Origin: a virus
Strand: one strand, 5' to 3'
IMG/VR virus record: IMGVR_UViG_3300049216_000064
Span: 1 to 46,248 of that record
DNA: 46,248 bases
Positions 21,583-30,431 of the stretch are shown piece after piece (within the stretch, counting starts at the first letter, position 1; each line of letters begins with the position of its first letter). The notes beneath the pieces were generated by a model that was not told where the DNA came from, did not search any database, and saw nothing but the letters and a program-made list of their open reading frames with translations. Both the position numbers and the translations under genes were made by a program.

Positions 21583-24540
21583 CGTCTCCGGCTTGCTATT
21601 ACTGCACTAGGGCTTCGTGTTCCTTCCCCACTCTCCGCCTCGCGGGTGCGGTTGTTAGGGCAGCTTGACGATTTTGCATGTGGCGCTGTAAACGCCATCG
21701 GTCGTCGCTGTCGATTGGTTGATTGACTTGCAGTACACTTGGTCTCCCGCCGCGAACAGTACGCTGATGACGGACGGGTAAGAGCTGTTGTTCGAGCACT
21801 GACCTGCTCCCTGTCCCATCTGAATGTTTCCCACCTGTGTGTTGGTCTCTGAAACACTAGGGGTTGTCATGTTCCAGTAAAACTGTAGAGCCGTACCTGT
21901 GGTCGATGGCGTTGTCACGCGACATCCGAACTCCAGTTCATACAGCCCCGCACTGGCAATCGTAAACGGGCTGCCTGTCTGCGGCCCTGTCGCTCCAGTG
22001 AACGTAGTTGTTGATACCACAGCCGGTGTCGGTTTGTAGTTTCCGTCGTTGTAGAGAGATTGCGTGCCGTCCCCTGTGTTCGTGAGGGATACTCCGTTGA
22101 AGCTCGGAGCCGTTACTGCCCCAGTGTATTGCGCGATGGAGGTGTTTACGTCCATCGCAAGCGCCCACGTTTCTGCTCCGAGCGCGTGGTTGTTGCTCAC
22201 GTAAAGCAGAATGAGCCCATACGTGGATTCTTTGTTATTGCAACTCGCGAAGCCGTTGTAGACAGAACCGGAGATCAAGGTGCGAATGATGGAGCAAGCA
22301 TATCCCGCCGCGATACCAGCGGTGCTGAGCTGATGCGAGGCTGGAGAGGTTATCGTTCCTGCTGCGTTTGTGCTGGTCACGTAGTCAAACAGCGACGGAG
22401 TTGAGGAAGTGTCGCCCTGTGCGTTTAGCGTGGTAAACGTTCCTGCCCCTGGAGTCGTGCCACCGATGGGCCCTGGAGATGCCGGGTTGAAGCTGCTGCC
22501 ACTGCCGCAAGGACTTCCCGCATCCGCCAACGTTCCTGCCGCATCCGCAAACTTGGCACAGTCATTGGCCGTGGTGGTTGTCGGGCCACTGGTCAACCCA
22601 GCCCCACTGCCAGCGATGGCCTTGGAGGTCGTGGCAGTCGTGGCAGTCGTGGCAATGGGAACGCGTCCTGCCGTCATGCCGGAGAGCCCTGTGGGGCAGT
22701 AGCCATTGCTGGCCGAACACACCTGAACACCACCTATGGCGGTGTTTGCCGGGAGCATCATGAATCCGCCAGCTCCGGTCAGAAACACGTTCGGCTGAAC
22801 GTTCGCAACCTCCCATGTGTTTGCCAGCGAGCCGCTGTCGAACGTTGCGAAATTGAAGTTTGGCCCTGCCACTCCCTTGAACACGTTTCCCGTGCTGCTG
22901 TTGGCAACATTGCCCAGCGTCACCGGTGCTCCAGTGCTGTTCGCCAGCGTCATATCAAACGTGCTGTTCGTCGTGGAGTTCACGCTGAACGCGTTTGTAA
23001 CGTGTAGCGCGTCATACCATTTGATGCTTGAGTTCGTCGTTGCGGTCGTGCAGACGTTGGCTGCCTGGTTCGTCGCCATGTACGGCAGGTTCGCTTGCAA
23101 TCCCTGCACGTTGTTCGTGTAAAGGCCGCACACGTTTGCTGTGGCGTCTCCGGCAACCCATCCTCCATCAATGTGAATCCCGCCCGCACCTGTTCCTATT
23201 CCGCTCGGTACGTTCGTAATTTTGTACCCATACGTGCCGTAGCTGTCGATGACAATGTCTTCGTAGTCGATGTCTTGAGCGTCACCGCACGTCCCGCCTG
23301 TCGCACAATCAATCAGCACGCCAATGCCAGGGGAGCTAAACTCTGCGTGCTTTAGGTGAACATCGGCGATCTGCGTGCCCGAGTGATTCACGCCGTTCGC
23401 CGCGTAGCCGTACACATCATCCACCCAAAGCGAACTTGATCCACCACCCGTTTGCGAATCGAAGTACAAGCAGTAGTCGTTTGCCGAGTTTGGGCCACTG
23501 AGTGTCTGCCCGCAAAACAGGTGGTCAACTCCCACCTTGGAGCTTCCTGAGGAAGGACCAAAGCGGAAGTTGTAGTTACTCTCATACGCGCCCACGTTCT
23601 CGTCGGTAAGGTTGAGCGAACTGTCGAAGTCCAACCCAAACGAACCACTTCCACCGGCCACGGAGCGCGTCAGCGTCACATTCCTCACCACCGGATTCGT
23701 GATTCCAGAGGCGTGAACGATGATGGCGCTCGTAGAAGTTGATCGAATCGCCGATGGAACGGGATACCCGGGATACCAAAGGAAGTTATTGACCCCATCG
23801 AAGCCCGTCCCATTGTTCACGATGTTCAGCACTGTTGATGTGTTGCTCCAGCCGAGAGGCACTTGGCATAACGCCCCAGAGGAGAGTGATGCCAAGCAAG
23901 CTTGCAACGCAGCCGTGTTGTCCGTAGTGCCGTCTGGAACATCCCCAAACCACTGCGCCGGAACGTCTCGCAGCGTTAGCCCCACCACAGTCAACGTTGA
24001 ACCGAAGATCTTCTGCGATGCCGAAGCAATAGGATTGCTCCCGTTGAACGTCAGCGTGTACGCACCCAGAATCTCGCCGCCCGACTGGAACAAAGGCACC
24101 ACGTTCGCCGGGATGCTCAGGTTCGCCGCCAGAGTAATCCCCACCGGAATCTGAATCGTCGTAGGGTTAGACCCAGCCGCCGCAATGGCCGCGAGAAGCT
24201 GTGAGTAGCTGATCACAGTCACTGGAGCTGTGCAGCCAAAGGCCCCTGAGTTGTTGTACTGCCCCGCACCCATTGTGGATGTGCAGGGCGTTGCCCCCGC
24301 ATTCGCCAGCACAAACGCATCTGTTGCCACGTTCGTTGTGTTGTCGCCCGGTGCCTGCGTCGTCGCTGTCGTGCCGTTGGGCAACGCGCTTGCCGCACTC
24401 AAACTCGCCGCAGTACCGCTGGTGTTTGCCGCGTTGTTTGGTATGTCCGCGCTCACCAGAGCTCGCGCTGCGCTGTCTTGCGCCCCGCCAGTGACGTGAA
24501 CGAATCCTGTCCCGGTTGGTGGAGTGTAAGAGCTAGGCAC
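21240..24540. other. G+C-rich block of foreign composition
   Basis: From about residue 155 of the tailspike to the end of the XhlA-like gene, the DNA is clearly richer in G+C and codons shift (GCG, CCC, GTC, AAC) away from those of all neighbouring late genes. Flanking sequence on both sides returns to the usual A+T-rich style. This suggests replacement by recombination, as is common at receptor-binding genes. Boundaries are approximate, read by eye. Confidence 0.65.
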
Positions 24541-25005
24541 GGTACAGGTTCCTGCCCCACTTAGATAGCAGCCCGTAGTAAGTGTCCCAAAGAGATTGGT
24601 AATATCTGAGCTAATAGCAGCTCTTGGAGGAGTACTGGGACTAAAGACAGAAATTCCATTAAGTAGGATTCCTGAGACTGTAGAAGCTGTTCCTGAAGCA
24701 GAAAAGAAAGAAGCGCTATACTGAGTTGCCCCTGGAGTTAGAGCAAATCCTGTGCCACCCGCACCAACAAAGCCTCCAGCTGTAACAGTGCCTCCCACAG
24801 TAAGGTTATTGGTAATCTTAAGTGCAGGAATGTATGCTGTTCCACCCAGTAACTGGTCAAGGAGGTTAAAGTTAAAGTTAAGAGGAACATTCCAGTTATT
24901 AGACCCGTTGGCTGGAATCTGAAGTCCAATATTAGGAGTAGGGGTGTACTGAGCACTAGCCTTTAGGCTAAAGAAAAGAGCTATGAAGAGTAGGTACTTT
25001 TTCAT
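21655..25005 (-). CDS. Chimeric tailspike/tail fibre with signal-like N-terminus and beta-helix domain
   Basis: 1116 residues. The first 19 residues look like a Sec signal (MKK, hydrophobic core, ASAQ). Residues ~20-150 carry NWNVPLNFNFNLLDQL and Gly-rich repeats. Around residue 350, WFGDVPDGTTDNTAALQACL marks the start of a pectate-lyase-like right-handed beta-helix, running to about 700, as in depolymerase tailspikes. Later parts have Thr/Ala tandem repeats and a C-terminal beta domain (FTGATGPQTGSPFTIASAGL). It probably binds, and may cleave, a host surface polysaccharide. Confidence 0.72.
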   Translation of the reverse strand: MKKYLLFIALFFSLKASAQYTPTPNIGLQIPANGSNNWNVPLNFNFNLLDQLLGGTAYIPALKITNNLTVGGTVTAGGFVGAGGTGFALTPGATQYSASFFSASGTASTVSGILLNGISVFSPSTPPRAAISSDITNLFGTLTTGCYLSGAGTCTVPSSYTPPTGTGFVHVTGGAQDSAARALVSADIPNNAANTSGTAASLSAASALPNGTTATTQAPGDNTTNVATDAFVLANAGATPCTSTMGAGQYNNSGAFGCTAPVTVISYSQLLAAIAAAGSNPTTIQIPVGITLAANLSIPANVVPLFQSGGEILGAYTLTFNGSNPIASASQKIFGSTLTVVGLTLRDVPAQWFGDVPDGTTDNTAALQACLASLSSGALCQVPLGWSNTSTVLNIVNNGTGFDGVNNFLWYPGYPVPSAIRSTSTSAIIVHASGITNPVVRNVTLTRSVAGGSGSFGLDFDSSLNLTDENVGAYESNYNFRFGPSSGSSKVGVDHLFCGQTLSGPNSANDYCLYFDSQTGGGSSSLWVDDVYGYAANGVNHSGTQIADVHLKHAEFSSPGIGVLIDCATGGTCGDAQDIDYEDIVIDSYGTYGYKITNVPSGIGTGAGGIHIDGGWVAGDATANVCGLYTNNVQGLQANLPYMATNQAANVCTTATTNSSIKWYDALHVTNAFSVNSTTNSTFDMTLANSTGAPVTLGNVANSSTGNVFKGVAGPNFNFATFDSGSLANTWEVANVQPNVFLTGAGGFMMLPANTAIGGVQVCSASNGYCPTGLSGMTAGRVPIATTATTATTSKAIAGSGAGLTSGPTTTTANDCAKFADAAGTLADAGSPCGSGSSFNPASPGPIGGTTPGAGTFTTLNAQGDTSSTPSLFDYVTSTNAAGTITSPASHQLSTAGIAAGYACSIIRTLISGSVYNGFASCNNKESTYGLILLYVSNNHALGAETWALAMDVNTSIAQYTGAVTAPSFNGVSLTNTGDGTQSLYNDGNYKPTPAVVSTTTFTGATGPQTGSPFTIASAGLYELEFGCRVTTPSTTGTALQFYWNMTTPSVSETNTQVGNIQMGQGAGQCSNNSSYPSVISVLFAAGDQVYCKSINQSTATTDGVYSATCKIVKLP

Positions 25006-25017
25006 TCGTTCTCCTAA

Positions 25018-25971
25018 TTATTGGTAGTAAGTTTCAACCCAGTCATTGAGCCCCATGCCCCCACCAGAGGTAGCGCTATAGAACCAACCTTGAGGAACTT
25101 CAAAAGTCATGGACATCTGCTGATAAGGATCAGAATCAGCGGCAGGAACTCTAGATTGATACCCTGCAATTATACTAGGGGAAAGAGGACCTACATTAGC
25201 CTGCATTTGCCCACCAGGACTACCTGCTCCTGCAATAATCGTAACCAGTATACTTCCTGGAGTATTATTTTGGTACGTTACTCCAAAATACTTAGGAACT
25301 ACAGCAACTATTCTAGTTCTTCCAGAATAGGAAGTACCATTGCTCACCAAGATATCCCCAACTGTGGAAGTAGCTAGCTGCAACTGTAAAGCTGCTACCT
25401 CAGAAACTAAAAGCCCAATTTCACTCTCAGTGGGCCAGACGGTACCGTCTGCTCTAACAATGAAGGTCTGAACAAATACCGTATTGGCTGTGACTGGAAC
25501 AGGAATCCATCCATTAATGTTAGGAGGAGGGCTAAAGCTATAAGGCGTGGCTCCCTGAGCAACTACAAAGGTTAGTGTCTGGCCAACTTGGTGCCCTGTA
25601 AGTGTAGAGGAGGTGACGTTAGCGGCGAGAGTAAAGTCAAAGCCGTTTGTTGCGGTGGCGTTAAAGTTTGGCGTAGTCGAAAAAGCTACCGTAGAGAGAT
25701 TGGCCTTTAGATCGGCAAAAGTTACGATGTTAGACAGCACACTCTCTAGAGTTGCTAAGCTAGCATCGCTAGTGCTATAGCCTTTATTAGCTAGAGTGTT
25801 TGCTAGAGCTGCAATGAAAGTAGAAGACTGGTAAAAGACTTTATTAAGAAGAGCAGAGGCAAAAATCCCAGTTACCGCTCCACCACTTCTAGAGGAGTCG
25901 GCGGTATACTGAGAATCAGTTTCTTGGTTTACTGCTCCGGGATTAAACTGAAGAAAGTTAGTACTTGCCAT
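25018..25971 (-). CDS. Tail fibre / baseplate-linked fibre protein
   Basis: 317 residues, just upstream of the tailspike and just after the DUF2612 baseplate gene, with AGGAG before the ATG. The N-terminal part (FNPGAVNQETDSQY, then helices) fits attachment to the baseplate; the rest is beta-rich and repetitive. It could be the adaptor that holds the tailspike. No enzymatic motif is seen. Confidence 0.6.
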   Translation of the reverse strand: MASTNFLQFNPGAVNQETDSQYTADSSRSGGAVTGIFASALLNKVFYQSSTFIAALANTLANKGYSTSDASLATLESVLSNIVTFADLKANLSTVAFSTTPNFNATATNGFDFTLAANVTSSTLTGHQVGQTLTFVVAQGATPYSFSPPPNINGWIPVPVTANTVFVQTFIVRADGTVWPTESEIGLLVSEVAALQLQLATSTVGDILVSNGTSYSGRTRIVAVVPKYFGVTYQNNTPGSILVTIIAGAGSPGGQMQANVGPLSPSIIAGYQSRVPAADSDPYQQMSMTFEVPQGWFYSATSGGGMGLNDWVETYYQ

Positions 25972-25979
25972 CTATTCTC

Positions 25980-26567
25980 CTAACTAAAGTGCCCTACGTC
26001 AAGACCGGCTATAAAGGCATCTTCTCGGTCAAGCCCAAAGTAAGGCAAAGTACCAAACTCGTAGGTGTACTGAACAGCCTGAGGTCTTGGAACAATCAAA
26101 CCATTAGTTATTAAATCTCGAATAATGGAGGTGAAAGTTCCGGTAAGGATGACATTTGCTGTCATGTTCTGGTTATCTACGATGACTATCGTTCCGGTTG
26201 GAAAGAGACTCTTCCAGATAGGGTATAAACTAGTTATAGTTCCATCCCACCTGTTATTGGCTATAGTAGCTTGAAGAAGAATCCTATAGGTGGCGTCATC
26301 TAGCACTGGGCTAACCCCGCCGCTTGGCTGAAAATTAAGAGTTCTAGATACGCCTACGATGTCTCCCAGTATGTCTAGTTGAACACCACTAGCAAACTTA
26401 AGATTAAAGGCAGAACTAATAAACTGTAAGCAGTTTGAAATGTCACTAGCAATGTTCAAGACAGTGTATAGCCACTGATTGAACATTGGAGCAGTTCTAT
26501 ACTCTGACGTCAACAGGCTGAGATAGTACCCTATTGGAAGAGATTGAGTAGGAACTTGTCCAGCCAT
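25980..26567 (-). CDS. DUF2612 baseplate protein
   Basis: 195 residues with GVQLDILGDIVGVSRTL, LDDATYRILLQATIANNRWDGT, the block from IVDNQNMT to VILTG, and YFGLDRE. These are the conserved blocks of DUF2612 tail proteins (gpI/baseplate wedge-like) that follow gpJ in simple contractile tails. Starts one base after the gpJ gene. It likely links the baseplate wedge to the fibres. Confidence 0.82.
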   Translation of the reverse strand: MAGQVPTQSLPIGYYLSLLTSEYRTAPMFNQWLYTVLNIASDISNCLQFISSAFNLKFASGVQLDILGDIVGVSRTLNFQPSGGVSPVLDDATYRILLQATIANNRWDGTITSLYPIWKSLFPTGTIVIVDNQNMTANVILTGTFTSIIRDLITNGLIVPRPQAVQYTYEFGTLPYFGLDREDAFIAGLDVGHFS

Positions 26568-26568
26568 C

Positions 26569-27768
26569 TTAAACCACCGTCAGTATCACGTTTCCAGTTA
26601 CTCCCGAGGAAACTTGATAAAAGTTAAGAGAAATGTCAGTAGTACCTGTGGGAGAAGCGGAGGTTCCCAGGGTAAGAGCTCTTATAGAAAAATAAGGCTG
26701 TGATAGGTTAGCCATCACAGAAAGAGCAGCCCCATAGAGAGCGGACTGAGTAACTTCTTCTCCAATTTGGAGACTATTAAGGTAAGCAACTATCGCGGCA
26801 ATAATAGCAGCCTGAGTAGCCGTCGTAAAACTGGCGTTTAGGCCATGAACCGATAGACTTACGTAAACGGGAACCGCTGTCGGCCGGATAAAGCCAATGC
26901 TAGTAACGTTTCCTGTATTAGGATCAGTCACGGGGACTATGGTCATGGCCGTAGATGTTGCTCCTTGAGTGTTGCAGCCTATTCCACGATTATTGTAGAT
27001 AGCTGTAGCAACGGCAAGATCAGAGCCTCCTAGAACTACGCAAGTAAGAGAGTGACCCTCATTCCCGTAAGAGTCAGTCGTGCCTGTCTGATTTTCTAGG
27101 ATATTTGTAAGAGTAACTCCAGGTATTGCCAGAATTTCAGCGGTGGTTCCTGCAAGTCTAGTACTAGATGGTAAAGCAACTGAAATGGCGTATCTAGCTC
27201 TAAGAGAGGAGTCAGCCTCAACTGAGGTTCCCAGAGTGGCGGCTAATGGATTGGTAACCGCTGTCCAACCCGCAGTAAAGCCTCCAACAGGATTTGTAAT
27301 GGTATTAGCTTCGGCACTTATAGGACCTGCTTGCTGACAGGTTGCCGTGGAGACAACGGAGCCGCCACCGCCTATAGTTACTCCAGAAGGAAGTGACCAG
27401 AGTATTCCATTCTCATCCTGAATGACTGCGCTGTTGATTACTTTTCCAGGGGTTCCAGACAGCAAGAGAGCCGCAAAAGAAGCAGAAGAAGAAAGTCTAG
27501 TTAACCCACCCAATTCGACGACGGCATCTAAATCTGCCCCAACCGCTGTTAGTGGTGACCTGGAATTGTAAGCTAATTGGCAAAGTCCGCAGTTGTCGCT
27601 GAGCTTTAAGGCTAGCGCAGATAAAAATTGATAGTCAGCTGAGTCGTTTCCCAGGTAAGTAGTCGAGCCGTAGATTGAAGAATAGGCGTCTAACAGAGCC
27701 TGTTGAATGTCAGAAAAACTCGGAACAGATAACCCGGCCGGAGTAATAACCGGTGGAAAATATGCCAT
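26569..27768 (-). CDS. Baseplate J-like protein
   Basis: 399 residues. The baseplate J family blocks are visible: SSIYGSTTYLGNDSADYQFL near the N-terminus, LTAVGADLDAVVELGGLTRL, then EADSSLRARYAISVALPSS and the IPGVTLTNILEN region. It forms the wedge of the baseplate. It follows the gp25-like gene and precedes DUF2612, the usual order. Confidence 0.88.
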   Translation of the reverse strand: MAYFPPVITPAGLSVPSFSDIQQALLDAYSSIYGSTTYLGNDSADYQFLSALALKLSDNCGLCQLAYNSRSPLTAVGADLDAVVELGGLTRLSSSASFAALLLSGTPGKVINSAVIQDENGILWSLPSGVTIGGGGSVVSTATCQQAGPISAEANTITNPVGGFTAGWTAVTNPLAATLGTSVEADSSLRARYAISVALPSSTRLAGTTAEILAIPGVTLTNILENQTGTTDSYGNEGHSLTCVVLGGSDLAVATAIYNNRGIGCNTQGATSTAMTIVPVTDPNTGNVTSIGFIRPTAVPVYVSLSVHGLNASFTTATQAAIIAAIVAYLNSLQIGEEVTQSALYGAALSVMANLSQPYFSIRALTLGTSASPTGTTDISLNFYQVSSGVTGNVILTVV

Positions 27769-27780
27769 GTCGTGGTTTTC

Positions 27781-28185
27781 CTAACTGCTAGTCGTAGTAC
27801 TTAGACTGGCGGATATCGCGGAAGAATTGTTTATGGAAACAGTACCAAACTGAGTAGAGACAACTGCGCTAAACTGAAACTTTCTATCAGCATACGAGGT
27901 TAATAAAGAGGCTATTCCAGTGACGTAGGGAGTTCCCAGAATCCTAGCAGATAGGAAGTTTGTTATCACATCTAGATTTCTTTGACTCCCAGAAGAGCCT
28001 AGCATAGACTGAAAAAGAGGAAGTCCATCGCTAAGATTAAGAAACCACTCGCCCTGAAAGAGTCTTAATCTAGTGGCTATTATTTGAGCGACAGCTTGAA
28101 GGTCAGATATAAAGTTATTTAACCCATTCCCTTCCATTGGCTCCCATGTCGTAGGGTTTAGTTGACGAACTGTAATAGTAGCCAC
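27781..28185 (-). CDS. gp25/W-like baseplate wedge protein
   Basis: 134 residues. EWFLNLSDGLPLFQSMLG, the RNLDVITNFLSARILGTPYV region and a beta C-terminus match gp25/gpW-like baseplate proteins of simple contractile tails (DUF2634-like). The ATG overlaps the spike gene stop by one base. It starts sheath assembly by family precedent. Confidence 0.75.
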   Translation of the reverse strand: MATITVRQLNPTTWEPMEGNGLNNFISDLQAVAQIIATRLRLFQGEWFLNLSDGLPLFQSMLGSSGSQRNLDVITNFLSARILGTPYVTGIASLLTSYADRKFQFSAVVSTQFGTVSINNSSAISASLSTTTSS

Positions 28186-28904
28186 TATTGAGCCTCCAGT
28201 ACAGTAGTCAAAGACGAAGAACTAGGGGTTGGACCGGTAGGTCCGGTATAGCCTTTACTCTGAAGAAAAGGTAGAATGTCGGTGTTAAAGAAAGTTAACC
28301 AGTCCGCGGTAACTAAAGGCTGACTGGTTCCTCCTGCTTCTTTTATCTCAACAGTTGGAGCTGCTATAGTTACTTTTCCGGATCTGAGGTCAACGACCAC
28401 CGACTGGTCATCAGACCTAATCTGTAGAGAATCAGTGGAATAGTTCTCAAGAGCACTAGGCTGCGACCAAGGCCCAAACAGGGCCATTGCGTCAGAGAGG
28501 TCATGTCTCCGCCTATCAAACTGCGCATTTACTCCTCCGTTCTGCCACCAACCATCTATACAGCTATCCGCAAAAATAAGAAGACACTCAGCCCCTTCAG
28601 TTATAGGCAACGTTATAGACCACCCAGGAACTCTCATCATTATGATGGGCACATCCTGTAGAGGCTCTATAGAAACTGAAGTGGGTATGTTTTGCGTTGA
28701 ATCCGGGTTAGAGTTTTGAGGAGTAGCTGGAGGAGGCAAAAGAACAAGCTCTTGAATTGCAGGTTGAACTACACAGGTCTGCTTATCTGGGTCAAATGAG
28801 ACTACTATTCCAGGTATAGCTGATCTCAGGCGGCAGGCCCACTGCCACAAAGCTCCTTCAACTGGCTCAGAAGCTACAGAAAGTCTTTCTGCTATAGAGA
28901 TCAT
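28185..28904 (-). CDS. Gp138-type membrane-puncturing spike
   Basis: 239 residues with an N-terminal OB-like domain (GIVVSFDPDKQTCVVQPAI and ITEGAECLLIFADSCIDGWW), as in Gp138 spikes. A short beta segment (VVVDLRSGKVTIAAPTVEIK) forms the spike stalk. It has a C-terminal TADWLTFFNT helix. Trimeric tip protein of the baseplate. One-base overlap with the hub gene. Confidence 0.83.
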   Translation of the reverse strand: MISIAERLSVASEPVEGALWQWACRLRSAIPGIVVSFDPDKQTCVVQPAIQELVLLPPPATPQNSNPDSTQNIPTSVSIEPLQDVPIIMMRVPGWSITLPITEGAECLLIFADSCIDGWWQNGGVNAQFDRRRHDLSDAMALFGPWSQPSALENYSTDSLQIRSDDQSVVVDLRSGKVTIAAPTVEIKEAGGTSQPLVTADWLTFFNTDILPFLQSKGYTGPTGPTPSSSSLTTVLEAQ

Positions 28905-30043
28905 TAGCCATTACCGCCCATCGGAAGAGCCTGCTTATTTTGTCCTAGCATAGCTATGACATCTGTGATAAGAGTAACAGCAGTAAACTCACTGTACCAC
29001 TCATTTCCTCTAGTGTCTCCACTGAGTCTTACTCCGATAACGATGTACTGGCCATTCTCAGATAGAGGTCTTGGAGGCCCTTGTCCTTGCGGCAAAGGAT
29101 AGGAAATAGAAGCTTGACGAATATACTGAGTCTGTAGACCGACCTGAGGAAGAGGGGCCACAATTTGAACTCGGGAGTCTAAAAGAACTCTAAAGTTTAC
29201 TCCAAACTGAGTCTGTTGAGGCTGACCTATTAAACTTAAAGTCAAATCTCCTACCAGAGAAGGAGGCTGACCTATAGTTTGAACAGGGGCGTAAGTAGTC
29301 ACCAGGGGTCCCGCGGGATTCTGAAGAGAGTCAGTATTCCAGCCCTTCCCGTCAAACCAGCTTAATAGACCATTCTGATCAGCTAAGGACTTTAAGTAGT
29401 GGTGAGGGTTTCCAAAGAATGACTTACCTCGCGGAAGTTGAACAGAACCCCTTTGAGGTATAGCGCCCTCTACGTTAGTCTTAAACTGATCAGAATTAAA
29501 AGCTATAGGGTTCTTAGACTGAGAGGCTATAAATTGAGCTTGTGTAAATTGAGTAGAGGTTGCGGGAAGAGTGGCATTAAGAAAGTTTTGAGTCGTAAGC
29601 GCCCTACTTAAAAGACAGTGAAAGGTTAATCGTCTGTCAGTGGCGTTTACTCTATCTTGAGTAGTGTAGAAAACCTGACCCTCAAAGATAACTCCAGAAA
29701 ATCCATTCGCTTGGTAGCCAGCAGATAAAGAAACTGTACTTCCCTCTTGAATTACAGACTGATAGAGATTTACTCCCTTAGAAGGTCCAGCTGTGATGTT
29801 GCCGTCTGCGTTCCAAACAGTTATTTCCGCGGACCAAAAGGCTGAGAAAGCCAGTTGATTAATCTCAAAGGTTATTCTAAGCGCGTACTGGTCAAAGGAG
29901 TCGTCAGAGATAGTTATTGGAGTTTTGGCGCTTGGGCCTTGAGCAGGAGTTACAACGAGAGAGTAGGCTCTTCCAAAGAATGGAGTAGTTGAAGGATTAG
30001 ACACTTGGGGTATCCCCCCACCACAGTTGAAAGGTTGTACCAA
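28904..30043 (-). CDS. Baseplate hub protein
   Basis: 379 residues in the hub position between the plug and the spike. The N-terminal half (ITFEINQ, FEGQVFYTTQDR) and a C-terminal YIVIGVRLSGDTRGNEWYSEFTAV segment are typical of hub proteins of Pam3/Bcep-type tails. The frame begins at TTG 30043 without a clear ribosome-binding site and overlaps the plug gene by 47 bases; no ATG is available early, so the start is uncertain. Confidence 0.7.
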   Translation of the reverse strand: MVQPFNCGGGIPQVSNPSTTPFFGRAYSLVVTPAQGPSAKTPITISDDSFDQYALRITFEINQLAFSAFWSAEITVWNADGNITAGPSKGVNLYQSVIQEGSTVSLSAGYQANGFSGVIFEGQVFYTTQDRVNATDRRLTFHCLLSRALTTQNFLNATLPATSTQFTQAQFIASQSKNPIAFNSDQFKTNVEGAIPQRGSVQLPRGKSFFGNPHHYLKSLADQNGLLSWFDGKGWNTDSLQNPAGPLVTTYAPVQTIGQPPSLVGDLTLSLIGQPQQTQFGVNFRVLLDSRVQIVAPLPQVGLQTQYIRQASISYPLPQGQGPPRPLSENGQYIVIGVRLSGDTRGNEWYSEFTAVTLITDVIAMLGQNKQALPMGGNG

Positions 30044-30422
30044 GGTTAAATTGATTGGGGTAGTCTACTCCGCCTTGGCCTTCTTGACCTCCGTAGGGGC
30101 CCTGACCGTAGCCTCCCTGACCGTACCCAATGTTTCCTCCACCAACTGAAGAAGTATTGCCGACGTTAACTATGAAAGCAGAGCCTATAGCTAAGTACCT
30201 CTGCTGCTGAAGTAAGTTAGCGGCAGGGTAAGCTCCGCAGATCATTGGAATAGAGTCGATGAGAAGGTTATTGCTTATGTCTGAAATAGACATTATCCAG
30301 TAACCCGCCATATCATCGTACTTAATAATTAGATTCAGGGTTAAAGTGTTTCCGTCTACCTGAAGCTGAACAGTCAACGACTGATTTGGAGAACTAGTCA
30401 AGGGAATCAACTGAAGAGACAT
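29997..30422 (-). CDS. Baseplate plug protein (DUF6983-like)
   Basis: 141 residues. QLQVDGNTLTLNLIIKYDDMAGYWIMSISD, summarised as a beta-strand ladder with Y-W-M, and PMICGAYPAANLL match the phage baseplate plug family. A Gly/Tyr/Gln-rich stretch (GGGNIGYGQGGYGQGPYGG) near residue 95 is a flexible loop. It closes the tail tube end in related phages. Confidence 0.72.
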   Translation of the reverse strand: MSLQLIPLTSSPNQSLTVQLQVDGNTLTLNLIIKYDDMAGYWIMSISDISNNLLIDSIPMICGAYPAANLLQQQRYLAIGSAFIVNVGNTSSVGGGNIGYGQGGYGQGPYGGQEGQGGVDYPNQFNLGTTFQLWWGDTPSV

Positions 30423-30431
30423 GCTGACTCC

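Noticed and set aside
22620-22665. Short tandem repeats (GGCAGTCGT type) as a possible CRISPR or satellite
   Set aside because: They encode an Ala/Thr repeat of the tailspike; no spacers and no array structure. No CRISPR array was seen anywhere in the window.
22060-24499. Several long + strand frames opposite the tailspike
   Set aside because: They are shadows of the G+C-rich tailspike gene: no ribosome-binding sites, no recognisable domains, and composition driven by codon bias on the other strand.
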